From positions 29,685 through 43,373 of the forward strand of contig NW_003125905.1 of assembly GCF_000003605.2 (NCBI RefSeq): a DNA stretch of 13,689 bases, in the 5' to 3' direction. This document shows, in pieces, positions 1-7,893 of this stretch. Source of the stretch: Saccoglossus kowalevskii (lineage: Eukaryota; Hemichordata; Enteropneusta; Harrimaniidae). The position numbers and the translations under genes are program-made. The number at the start of each line of letters is the position of its first letter. The first letter of the stretch is position 1. The notes below the pieces were generated by a model. The model saw nothing but the letters and a program-made list of their open reading frames with translations, had not been told where the DNA came from and did no database searches.

Positions 1-29
1 TTGGCAAGCTTCATGGCATGCTTCTTGGA
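1..29 (-). CDS. L-threonine/L-serine ammonia-lyase, fourth coding exon (partial, runs off window)
   Basis: On the minus strand a strong polypyrimidine tract and acceptor (TTTCTGTTCTCCTCATAG, ending at 30) precede an open segment reading SKKHAMKLA plus two bases at the window edge. It joins in phase 0 to the LGE that ends exon 259-490, giving LGE-SKKHAMKLA. This matches the family helix after the second strand of the small domain (LGE-[AS]-xx-[HY]-A-x-KLA). The intron between is 229 bp (30-258). The catalytic large domain, the glycine-rich phosphate loop and the C-terminus lie outside the window. Confidence 0.85.
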
Positions 30-258
30 CTATGAGGAGAACAGAAATGAAAAGTTATTCTCAGATTCTGTGACATCAGGTCACAGATACAGCACATAAG
101 CAAATATTAGCTGTATTTAAGGATAAATAAAACATACTAAAGCATGCTTGTTATTCCAATACTACATTTTACAATCAATATATACAGATTGTACATGTTT
201 ATTATACACATGTGCAAAACAACATTAAACGGTACATTTCAATTTTGCAATCACTTAC

Positions 259-490
259 CTCACCAAGATCAGTACCAGTCACAATCACATTAGCACCATT
301 TTGTTTACACAAGCTCACTTTCATAATGGGTGCTATGATCGGCATGACAACATACACTGGGATACCCAGATCTTTTCCGTGATATGAGAGTGCCAATGCA
401 TGGTTACCAGCGGATGCTGCTATTACACCAACCTGTCTCTGTTCAGCTGGTAACATCAACAATGTGTACCTAGCCCCCCTTTCTTTAAAA
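259..490 (-). CDS. L-threonine/L-serine ammonia-lyase, third coding exon (PLP site)
   Basis: This exon holds the cofactor site. After the split serine S83 it reads FKERGARYTL, so K85 is the lysine that forms the Schiff base with pyridoxal phosphate in fold-type-II enzymes. SAGNHA at residues 109-114 is the conserved loop with the asparagine that contacts the PLP ring. The stretch GIPVYVVMP...APIMKVSLCKQNGANVIVTG is the small-domain Rossmann-like part typical of threonine deaminases and serine racemases. The acceptor (CACCAAG, exon from 490) and donor (GAG/GTAAGT, exon to 259) are canonical. The length of 232 bp is one base plus 77 codons, so the exon ends in phase 0. No stop or frameshift is present, so the gene looks functional here. 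The SFKERGARY form resembles the catabolic threonine dehydratase type more than vertebrate serine racemase (SFKIRGA), which is an inference. Confidence 0.96.
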
Positions 491-2056
491 CTTGGTGAAG
501 AAAAAAATAAAACATTGGTTGAGATCATGTTTTGAATTATGTGAGCAGTGGTTAATTAAATTAAATTGATGGCTTTTCATTTTTTATAATCTGTAATATA
601 CTATAGGGGTTTATAGTTCTGTCAACTGAAATCCGCTAAAATATCATTTTGTGCTACAAACAGAGCATACGAAGAACATACTCTGGTATATAGGGATCAA
701 AAGAGGTACATGAAGAAATAACATTATGCAGAGTACTGATAGGTCAAAAAAGAAAAACAAATTTGCAAGGGTCTGCTTTGAAAAAACAAATTTGAGATAA
801 CAGTCATCTCTTAAAAAAACTATTCCAACAGAAGCAGAGAAAAAAATGTTAAGTGTTCAGCTGATTTTGAACTGTACTGAATTGTGCATGTGCAGTTGTT
901 TTTTAATTGGTTTTGAAAGGTGGTTGAACTTGTCTAATTTGCAGACTTTTGTTTGGAGAATTAAACTGATTGCCTGAAAAGTATATAAGGATTAAAAACG
1001 GACATGTTTTCCATAAATGTTTCTTTTCAGATTTGAAAAAAATGAATTATGAATCAAAGAAAACCAAGTACATGTATTACATTTTCTGAATACATAACAT
1101 ATGAAATAAATACTGGTTACACTTAAGGTAATCTAGTATCTGTAGTTCACACTTGATTGACCTTGACACTGTAGAGTTGTTTTTGTTATTGTCATAGATT
1201 GTAAATACATGTATGACTAAGGTGAACCACAGTTCATTCACGAAATATGTATATTTATCATTCAGCCAAGAAACTCATACACACAACAGTATCATTGTTT
1301 ATTTGCTTTTATACACCAACTAACGATAACAATTGCAACCAATAAAACATTGTTGTTTTGGAGGTGTGTCAGAGGCAGGACTGATAGTACAAATAAGATA
1401 GGAAGCTTATAACTAGGCCATCAGCCTTCATTCACATATAACACTGAGGAAAGTCCATTGCCCAAAACCTATATATACCTATCAGCCCCGGCAGTTTTCC
1501 AATTTTCTAACTAAACATATTTTTCACACTACACATGTTGCAACACAAAAGAAAATGCTCTATTTTTTTTACGAAGAAATGGGTGTCATGGTTTTGGTTT
1601 TATCACAACATAATTTCATTATGCATAAACAATTTCAAAGTTATTCACCATAATTTTGTCTCATAAAATTATTGGTGTCTTTATCAAAAAAAAAAAACAT
1701 CTCTGGCTCCCTGAAAACATTATTAAATTTTCAGATTGACAATCAGATGGCAAAACTGTCTAGTAAATTGTTATTCTTATTATTTTAGTTGCCTGATAAA
1801 TTTGTATAAACAGACTGTTTTACCAAATAATAATTGCTATCCAATAATAGCTGGTTGCATTTAACTAATTTTCAATTTTAAGTCCAATTGACGCATCAGA
1901 TACGAGTCATCACAAATCTAGTGTAGGTTATTTACAATAACACAAAGTACTGCAGTGTTTGCACTATGCAGTCTGAAAATGATATGATAAAATCAACAAG
2001 TTATCATATTCAACAACTATCAATGACAATGAAATAATCAAAAAAAACATTCTCAC
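491..2056 (-). other. Intron between the second and third coding exons
   Basis: A phase-2 GT-AG intron of about 1.57 kb. It is AT-rich, with many A or T runs. I found no open frame, RNA gene or element with recognisable ends in it. Confidence 0.8.
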
Positions 2057-2127
2057 CTTCCTGTGTATTGTAGAAATTCTTTCTTGAAGTAAATTTCAAC
2101 TCCAGTCATTGCTGACATATGTGATTT
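2057..2127 (-). CDS. L-threonine/L-serine ammonia-lyase, second coding exon
   Basis: This 71-bp exon is too short for a simple ORF search. It lies between a TTTCT-rich acceptor ending in TTTTAG (2128-2134) and a GTGAGA donor (from 2056). It starts in phase 0 and reads KSHMSAMTGVEIYFKKEFLQ followed by YTG, then leaves two bases (AG) that complete a serine with the first base of the next exon. Residues 60-82 correspond to the family segment just before the PLP lysine (the TG-[VR]-x-[ILV]-[YF]-F-K-K-E-x-LQ-x-TGSFK region). The preceding intron is about 7.1 kb (2128-9216) and the following one about 1.57 kb (491-2056). The splice sites and phase agree on both sides, so I consider the exon certain. 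Confidence 0.93.
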
Positions 2128-2137
2128 CTAAAAGAAA

Positions 2138-2430
2138 AATAATAATATGAGGTTATTACGAGAATACCCTTATTATTATACATTTTTCCTTTTGAATTTG
2201 TGGTGAAAAGAGGGAACTGGAAGTGAAAGCTTAATGAAAATTTACATTTATTATACACCCAGCACTGAAAACAATAATATAAAGTTATTATGAAAATACC
2301 TCAAAGTATGCATGAAGACAGTATAGCCTGAGTATGTGTGTGTTGATGTATGGCGTACTGTATGAGTGCATACTTTGAGGTACCGGTATTCTCGTAATAA
2401 CCTTATTATTATACATTTTTTCCTTCCAAG
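2138..2430. repeat. Palindromic repeat cluster in the large intron (MITE-like)
   Basis: Three related blocks are present. CCTCAAAGTATGCA at 2299-2312 has a perfect inverted copy at 2367-2380. The similarity extends outward and inward, so about 2273-2322 and 2352-2410 form a long imperfect hairpin with a loop of roughly 25-30 bases. The outer arm motif GGTTATTACGAGAATACC at 2151-2168 occurs perfectly inverted at 2385-2402. Both are followed by nearly the same TTATTATTATACATTTTT(T)CCTT in direct orientation (about 2169-2191 and 2403-2425). I read this as the remains of a foldback or MITE-type element. No target duplication was found. Confidence 0.6.
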
Positions 2431-3009
2431 AATAAATCATGGGAATGCCGAAATCCAAAATGTTTAGAACAGAATCAGCGAACTTCTTTGTGTGTAGTCC
2501 AGTCAAACCATGATGGAAGCCATGTTTGTTTTTATTATTAGAGGACGCTTACAAGCGTAATCATTCCATATTTGGAATTTGCATTTCCTAATATGGTAGA
2601 ACGAAAATTCTCTGTAAAATACCGCAAAATTACGGCACGCTGTAACTTATGCCGTTATGGTGACAGATGTATAATAATAGTGTATAAGGAGTGAATCTCT
2701 AACAGAAACTACACATAAATCCCAAAATACATTTGTTGTTTCCTGAATCATTGAAAATTAGTCAGACCATAGACACACCTTGGTCATTTACATAACTGGA
2801 TGAGATACTGTTTGACAGTATAAGTGCCCAGTGAACTAATGATTTTTAAGGAATGGACACTCCATAAGAAAACTGCCAAAATGTAAATTTGTATCAACTA
2901 CGTGATATGTTTGGAGGCTTATATTACTTGTTTAAAACAATGAAAAAATCAAAGAAAGCTTAGAAAGTACTCCCATCTGCTGAGAGTATTGAAGACACAT
3001 TAAAAATTA
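2431..3009. other. Intronic sequence without a recognised feature
   Basis: This is AT-rich intron. Around 2530-2690 there are short self-complementary pieces (GCTTACAAGCGTAA) and a further TGTATAATAATAG resembling the TTATTATTATACA end of the preceding cluster. That cluster may therefore extend to about 2690, but I cannot define an end. Confidence 0.3.
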
Positions 3010-3769
3010 CTTGTACATGAGATATTGATGGAAAAACTGAAAACTAATTATGTAAATCAGGTAAATAATATGAAAAGAACAGAACAAAAAAATTATGAAT
3101 TATTATGCTAATTAGAGAATTAATACGAACAAATTTTAACCCAAAATTAATCAGGCCTGTCTATTGTCCTAGAGCATTTATGTACCACATTTTATTCAAA
3201 TATGATGATCAGTAATTGAGATATCAGTGTTAATTAATTATGTTAATTAGGTGATTAATAAGCATAAATATTTACCAAAAACTAATTGGGTCTCTGCATA
3301 GTTCTCTTTAAAAGTTTCATTAAAATCCAATTCGTGGTTCTTATTAATATATCAGTGGAACATTATGCAAATTAGGTAATTAATATCCAATTAAAACTAA
3401 TCATGTCTCTGCATTGTCCTAGAAGATCTATGTAGCAAGTCTCATTGAAATATGATGATTAGTACTTGAGATATCAGGCAAAAAGCTGAAAATTAACTAA
3501 TTATGCTAATAAGGTAATTAATATGCACAAATATTTACCCAAGAACTAATCAGGGGTATGCACAGTCCTTAAAGTGCCTGTGAAATGGCTGCTATTTTCA
3601 CGCCTAAAATTATCCATTGATACATAAATATTATTATTTTTTTATGTTTCTAAGCATGAATTATTTTTTTAAGTGAAAAAATGTGTTTTAAACTTAATCT
3701 ACGGCAACTTTATTTTTGTGTATTTTAAAATGAGGCTCCTCATTAGCTTCTTATTTGCATATAGAAATT

Positions 3770-3791
3770 CCCCTTGTGACGTCAGAAGGGG
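3770..3791. promoter_or_regulatory. Near-perfect palindrome around a CRE (TGACGTCA)
   Basis: TGACGTCA at 3777-3784 is the consensus site for CREB/ATF-type bZIP factors. It is embedded in a 22-bp palindrome whose outer arms are CCCCTT and AAGGGG, with one mismatched position on each side of the core. It lies about 200 bp inside the left end of the TTAA element. It could serve the element's own transcription or be a subterminal transposase site; neither is shown. Confidence 0.5.
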
Positions 3792-3876
3792 AAGTCGCAT
3801 GGCAGCTTGCATTGCCGATACATGTAAATAAGGCAAATTTCTTCTGCAGTTTTTTCGTCTTTGACTAAATTTTCAC

Positions 3877-4110
3877 TTATGTACTTGTTTGTCGAGGGGG
3901 AATGGACCATAATGAACACATAGTATCAATTTTTGTTGCATGGGGTTGAGTTAGATGCGAAATATGTTCGTTCTGGTGTAGCTGGTCACCGTGATCGTCA
4001 GCGGCGCACGTTTGTACACTGTCGCTGGACAAAATAGAATTTGACGTCGGAATCTCGTTATTTAGCAGGTTACTAGGCACATCACTACACTGTTTTATTT
4101 CATCGATCGT
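3877..4110 (-). CDS. Candidate terminal exon inside the TTAA element, unknown product
   Basis: An open frame on the minus strand runs from 4350 to 3877. Its upstream half is AT-rich and hydrophobic and looks non-coding. From 4110, directly after TTTTACTCAG (a plausible splice acceptor), it becomes hydrophilic with normal codon variety for about 77 codons, starting TIDEIKQCSDVPSNLLNNE and ending PPRQTST before a TAA. It is rich in Ser, His, Asp and Gln, with no cysteine pattern, membrane segment or DDE motif that I can recognise. It may be the last exon of a transposon protein or a chance frame. Confidence 0.25.
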   Translation of the reverse strand, partial: TIDEIKQCSDVPSNLLNNEIPTSNSILSSDSVQTCAADDHGDQLHQNEHISHLTQPHATKIDTMCSLWSIPPRQTST

Positions 4111-4689
4111 CTGAGTAAAACTTTCAAAATTAAAATAAAAGAGAACATATTTTGACATTCTAAACATTAGACCATAGTGATCACTATAAAATAATTTAAA
4201 AAACGACAAATCACAGTTACTAAATAAATGACAGCTGCTTGGAAATAAATTGAAATTTTGTTGAAATAGGTGAACGTGTTGGGTCAAGACGAGGGCAAGT
4301 GCGTTAAAAGCGGCGTTTAATTGGATAACAAAAATAATCGAGATCGACACACATACAGATAAATTCAGAGTGGATTCAAGTTAGCATGATCCATGGCGTG
4401 ATTGTAATAATTATAACATCATATTAAAACTTTATTTGGTGGAAACACATTGACCAAGCCCGGATTCTTATTTCAGAAATTATTACGCAGATCAAGCTGC
4501 AAGCATGGAGGTAAAAAAAGAACAGAGGTGTGAATTCAACATTCAACACAAACCACCAAACAATTCAGAAACTCTTAGCCTTCGAAAATGAAAACAATTA
4601 GCAGTGTGTAAGGGCTGTGTAATTTCCTGTTTGTCCGACGCTTCGTTTTCGTGTCACTGTCAAAATTATTGCTACCTTTTACTTAACAG

Positions 4690-4908
4690 GGACTAAATGG
4701 TCTCTATAAAACGATAATCAGGATCGCAAAAAAGTCAACTCATTTGAAACACTTGCCAGACGTCTATCTCTCTTCTGAAATCCGCCTCGGTGATCATGGT
4801 CCGGAATCTATTGCATTCAAAAGTGTTGCGCCAGGTTTATGTTGTCGGCGTTTCTCTTTAAACCTAGTTGTTTTTTTCATGGACGAGGACAGTTTTTCCA
4901 AAATATGA
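4690..4908 (+). other. Weak open segment after a splice-like acceptor in the TTAA element
   Basis: On the plus strand TTTTACTTAACAG (ending 4689) resembles a splice acceptor. An open frame of about 73 codons follows, to a TGA at 4906-4908, including RIAKKSTHLKHLPDVYL and ending MDEDSFSKI. It matches no family I know. Short minus-strand open pieces overlap the same region, so strand and reality are unsettled. Confidence 0.15.
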
Positions 4909-5890
4909 ATCTGAGGTTAAGTGGCTTTTGTTCACTGATGTCGCACCTTCGGATCGATTAGAAACGTGTTAATACTTACACTATGACTATACGTTTCACT
5001 GAAACTGCCCACAACACAACATCTAAAAACTCTCTCTCAAAAAAAAAAAAGAAAATAGACAAAAAAAGAAAGAAAAAAAACGCCGACTGAAAAATGTATA
5101 TCGTTTAAAAGTATACTGAATGACCAGTGTTATTACGGCTCAGGGGTATGACTTCCTCTCACATTTTGGCATTTAGTGGCGCACTTTCGGCGAGAGTAGG
5201 AAATCCGGAAACAGTCGACCGTTTCAGGATAGGTGGGCGTGGCTACAACACGAGAAATAACCCAAATTTACTTGGATACAAGTAATCATTTTCAGCAAAA
5301 AAATCAATAACTGCCCATTTCAGTGGGATACAGATCTCAAATGGGAAACGTGAGGGTGGGCATTGCACAGGCACTTTAAGTAATTATGTACCGAGTGTCA
5401 TTGAAATGTGATGATTACTACTTGAAATATCAAAAGCTGAAAATTAATTAATTCTGCAAATTAGGTAATTATTATGTACTGATATTACCCTACTTCAGGT
5501 CTGTGCAGTGTTCTATGACATCTATGTACCAAGTTTTATTGAAATGTGATGATTAGTACTTGAGATATCAGTGGAAAAGCCGAAAACCAATTAATCATTA
5601 TGCAAATTAGGTAATTAATATTGCACAGATTTTTACCCAAAACAAATCAAATCTGTGCATTAGTTTGGAGCATCTATGTGCCAAGTTTCATCTAAATCCA
5701 ATGAGTGGTTCTTTAGATATATCAGTGGAACAGTCATGGAACAGCTAAAAATCAGCTAATTATCATGCAAATTAGGTTATTAAGATGCATGGATTTTTAC
5801 CAAAACCTAATGAAATCTATGCAGAGCATCTATGCACCAAGTTTCATCAAAAATCAATGTATGGTTCTTGAGATAGCAGTGGAACAGTCG

Positions 5891-5932
5891 GACACACATA
5901 CACACACACATACACACACACACAGACACACT
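5891..5932. repeat. CA-rich microsatellite
   Basis: ACACACA runs are broken by a few T and G interruptions. It sits directly after the last 125-165-bp unit and before the terminal hairpin, so it is part of the repeat element and not an independent locus. Confidence 0.9.
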
Positions 5933-5941
5933 AACTGCAAA

Positions 5942-5973
5942 GACTCCCTTTTTGTGCTTCGCACACAGGAGTC
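5942..5973 (+). repeat. Terminal hairpin of the tandem-repeat element
   Basis: A two-part stem: GACTCC (5942-5947) pairs with GGAGTC (5968-5973), and inside it TGTGC-TTC-GCACA (5953-5965) forms a perfect 5-bp stem with a three-base loop. Hairpins of this kind close the 3' end of Helitron/Helentron-type elements. Here it may mark the right end of the repeat element. Confidence 0.6.
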
Positions 5974-6117
5974 AACAAACACATAATATGCACATTATAG
6001 CACTCCTGATGCAAAGCAATTTTCACCATGATGTTTTGTGCTTGAATTGACCAGTAAAATTGTGCACATTTTGTTGTTGAAAAGGACATGTTCATTGACA
6101 CAGTTTAATAACTATGA
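5974..6117. other. Intronic spacer between two elements
   Basis: About 145 bp separate the tandem-repeat element from the LINE tail. It contains a short palindrome-like ATAAT...ATTAT (about 5984-5999) and nothing else I can name. Confidence 0.4.
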
Positions 6118-6484
6118 CCATGGTTTATGGTTTATTGAAACACTAAAATTCCTCAGAAAGAATTAAAATGGTTACACTAACTGCTAAAACACATATATAA
6201 AACATACAAATTTTACAAGAATTACTGTCTAAAGCACAACAATGGTTTAAAAAATAAATCAACAGACTACAATTACAAAAAAACTATTGATATATGTTGG
6301 TAATAATATTGAAAAAAAAATAGATGAAATAATAATAATAAAAAAAGCAATAAACAGTAAATCAATGAAAGATGGAAATGAGAAAAAAAAAACGTATTAA
6401 AGGAGAAAAGTATTTATGTTAATTTGCCAGAAGATGTTGCTGTCTAAGGTTCGTGTTATTTTTGATAAATTGGGCAACTGGTAT

Positions 6485-7763
6485 TTATACATTCAGATTT
6501 GTATCACCCATTAATTTTAAAAATTTATTGTAGTCACTCATATTCATGAAATTTATAATGTGCTTAGTAGTCACTTCAAATAATGCTTTCCGCGATTTTT
6601 TGTAAAATCATGAAATGGTACTCATCTTCTACTTTGTTATTTGAACACAGTTCGCAGATTCTTTTTCCTATTTCGGTTTTTGGTTTGGTGTGCCTCCCTG
6701 TTTCAATTTTTAGTTTATGATTGCTCAGACGAAACCTACTTAGACATTCACGTAGTTCGGCATTCTTTATTTTGATCACATAATTTTCTAAAGTAAATTC
6801 ATTTTTGAAATTTTTGTACGTTCTCAGTTTATTTCTTCTGTTATTGTTATTGTTATTTTGGTTAACATCAGTCCGTGTGTTAATTTCCCTTTTCCAGTAT
6901 AATTTATATATTTTTTCAACTTCCAAACCTAATTTCTTTGTTTCTCTGTCGTTCAGTATAGTTGTTGTTTCGATAATTTGTGGTTGGTTTATTTCAGTTA
7001 ACAGTGTAGTTATGGCACTGTACCAATTGCTGTTTAGTTGTTTGTTCATAATTGCTGCCTCCCTTACCAATTCATTTGATGTATTCATTACTCTGTTGAA
7101 GTATTTAATTAATTGTTTTTTGATGAATACGTCAAGTGGGTATTTTCCCAGTTCCCCATAAATACCCAAGATTGATGTGTTCTTCCTGACTCCTAAAACA
7201 AAACAACAAAAGTTTAGGTGAATTTCTTCCACACTTGATTTGTATGTGCTTTCATGACCCCAGATGTCACTTCCGTAAACTAGTATGGGTCTAATTAGTT
7301 TATCGAAAAGGGATAGCATTGTAAGTGGATTTAAATTTGCCTTATGTCCAAGTTTTGCTTTTAAACTAAATAAAGCTTTTTGGCCTTTTAGTTTTAATGT
7401 TTTCATTGCCTCCTTAAATTTTCCGTTCGAACTTAATACAACCCCTAAATAGTTGTAGTGCTTAACACCACATTAATTTCTTTACTTTCATAGAAGAAGA
7501 TATTGTTGTCTAATAGACGATTATTTTTATTGAAAACCATTATTTTTGTTTTCTCTGTATTAACAGTCAGCTTGGAAAGATTATCTAAGCTCTTTTGTAA
7601 TCCATGTTTTGTTTCTGAAAGGATGACAATGTCGTCCGCAAAGAGGAGGCAACCAACTTTACTGTTTCCCAGTGTGGGTGGATTACATGTTGCAGCATCA
7701 AAAATTCCTGGTAGGTCATTAATAAACAAATTGAAAAGAGTTAGACTTAAGAGTTGACAACTT
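6485..7763 (-). pseudogene. Reverse transcriptase C-terminal half, frameshifted
   Basis: Frame A (7763-7461) reads SLTLFNLFINDLPGIFDA, then LLFADDIVILSETKHGLQ. FADD (7631-7642) carries the two catalytic aspartates that bind Mg2+ in the RT palm, and LTVNTEKTKIMVF is the following conserved strand. Near 7461-7470 an indel moves the reading to frame B. Frame B opens with HYNYLGVVLSSNGKFKEAMK and continues for about 290 codons through LFDKLIRPILVYGSDIWG (thumb region) to a C-terminal CELCSNNKVEDEYHF knuckle (C-x2-C...H). Near 6600 a second shift leads to frame C (ALFEVTTKHIINFMNMSDYN then KFLKLM), which stops at 6485. The upstream RT fingers and the endonuclease are missing. It cannot make an active enzyme. 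Confidence 0.85.
6829..6865. repeat. AAT/AAC trinucleotide repeat inside the RT frame
   Basis: A GTT/ATT-type trinucleotide repeat on the plus strand encodes a run of asparagines (NQNNNNNN) on the minus strand, in the linker between the RT thumb and the C-terminal knuckle. It is probably a microsatellite expansion in this copy or subfamily. Confidence 0.6.
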
Positions 7764-7886
7764 TCATCATTTTGAAAGGGGTGGATACTTTAGCAAATGT
7801 GACACCGAACATAAAAATCATGTAAAGTGGGGGCTGGGTGCTTGACCAGACATGGGTGCTAATGCGGTTGAGTTTGAGTTTGGTAA
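7764..7886. other. Intronic spacer between the LINE and the 945-bp element
   Basis: About 120 bp with no open frame or repeat that I recognise. Confidence 0.4.
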
Positions 7887-7893
7887 AAGATAT

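Larger units (their letters stand above)
3573..5375. mobile_element. TTAA-flanked DNA transposon with terminal inverted repeats (piggyBac-like target), 1.8 kb
   Basis: The left end AGTGCCTGTG (3573-3582) is perfectly inverted at the right end (5366-5375). Weaker inverted similarity continues for about 30 bp (ATGGC.../ATGCC... and TCACG). TTAA stands on both sides (3569-3572 and 5376-5379). The flanks belong to the same tandem-repeat unit: removing 3573-5375 plus one TTAA restores a normal unit of about 145 bp. The boundaries are therefore exact and the insertion is younger than the array. TTAA duplication is the hallmark of piggyBac and also of Kolobok elements. I could not recognise a transposase or DDE motif, so it is probably non-autonomous or its proteins are too diverged. 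The interior is noticeably richer in CpG than the neighbouring intron. Confidence 0.8.
3010..5973 (+). mobile_element. Tandem-repeat element with CA microsatellite and 3' hairpin (HINE/pearl-like), interrupted
   Basis: Seven or eight diverged copies of a 125-165-bp unit share TGCAAATTAGGTAATTAATA, a TCTATGTACCAAGTTTCATT-like block and a (T)TGAGATATCAGTGG block. The TGCAAATTAG-type motif recurs near 3105, 3240, 3365, 3503, 5455, 5601 and 5766. The last unit runs into a CA-rich microsatellite (5891-5932) and then a hairpin (5942-5973). This layout, with core tandem repeats followed by a microsatellite and a terminal hairpin, is that of pearl/CvA-like and Helentron-associated elements in molluscs and other marine animals. 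The assignment is by architecture only. A 1.8-kb transposon (3573-5375) splits one unit. The 5' end is not defined, and no RepHel protein is present, so the element would be non-autonomous. Confidence 0.6.
6118..7763 (-). mobile_element. 5'-truncated LINE (CR1/L2/Rex-like non-LTR retrotransposon)
   Basis: The minus strand carries the C-terminal half of a non-LTR reverse transcriptase followed by a roughly 360-bp 3' UTR. The element ends with AATAAACC-ATAAACC-ATGG (6118-6137), a polyadenylation-type signal fused to a 7-bp tandem tail. Such tails are typical of CR1/L2-like elements that end in short repeats instead of poly(A). Similarity to reverse transcriptase stops upstream of about 7763, so the copy is 5'-truncated, as most LINE copies are. 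I found no target-site duplication. It lies in the same orientation as the host gene. Confidence 0.85.

Noticed and set aside
2288-2506. 72-codon minus-strand frame
   Set aside because: It runs through the palindromic repeat and has no recognisable protein features.
3010-5890. CRISPR-like array of repeats
   Set aside because: Units are long, diverged and contiguous, with no constant short repeat and unique spacers, in a eukaryotic intron.
5765-5986. 73-codon plus-strand frame with a (TH)n run
   Set aside because: It is a translation of the tandem unit and the CA microsatellite.
6805-7161. 118-codon plus-strand frame with a Leu/Phe-rich, membrane-like product
   Set aside because: It lies fully opposite the reverse transcriptase frame; the hydrophobic run is the antisense of the asparagine repeat.
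7503-7757. 84-codon plus-strand frame
   Set aside because: It is antisense to the RT segment with FADD, which is clearly the real coding strand.
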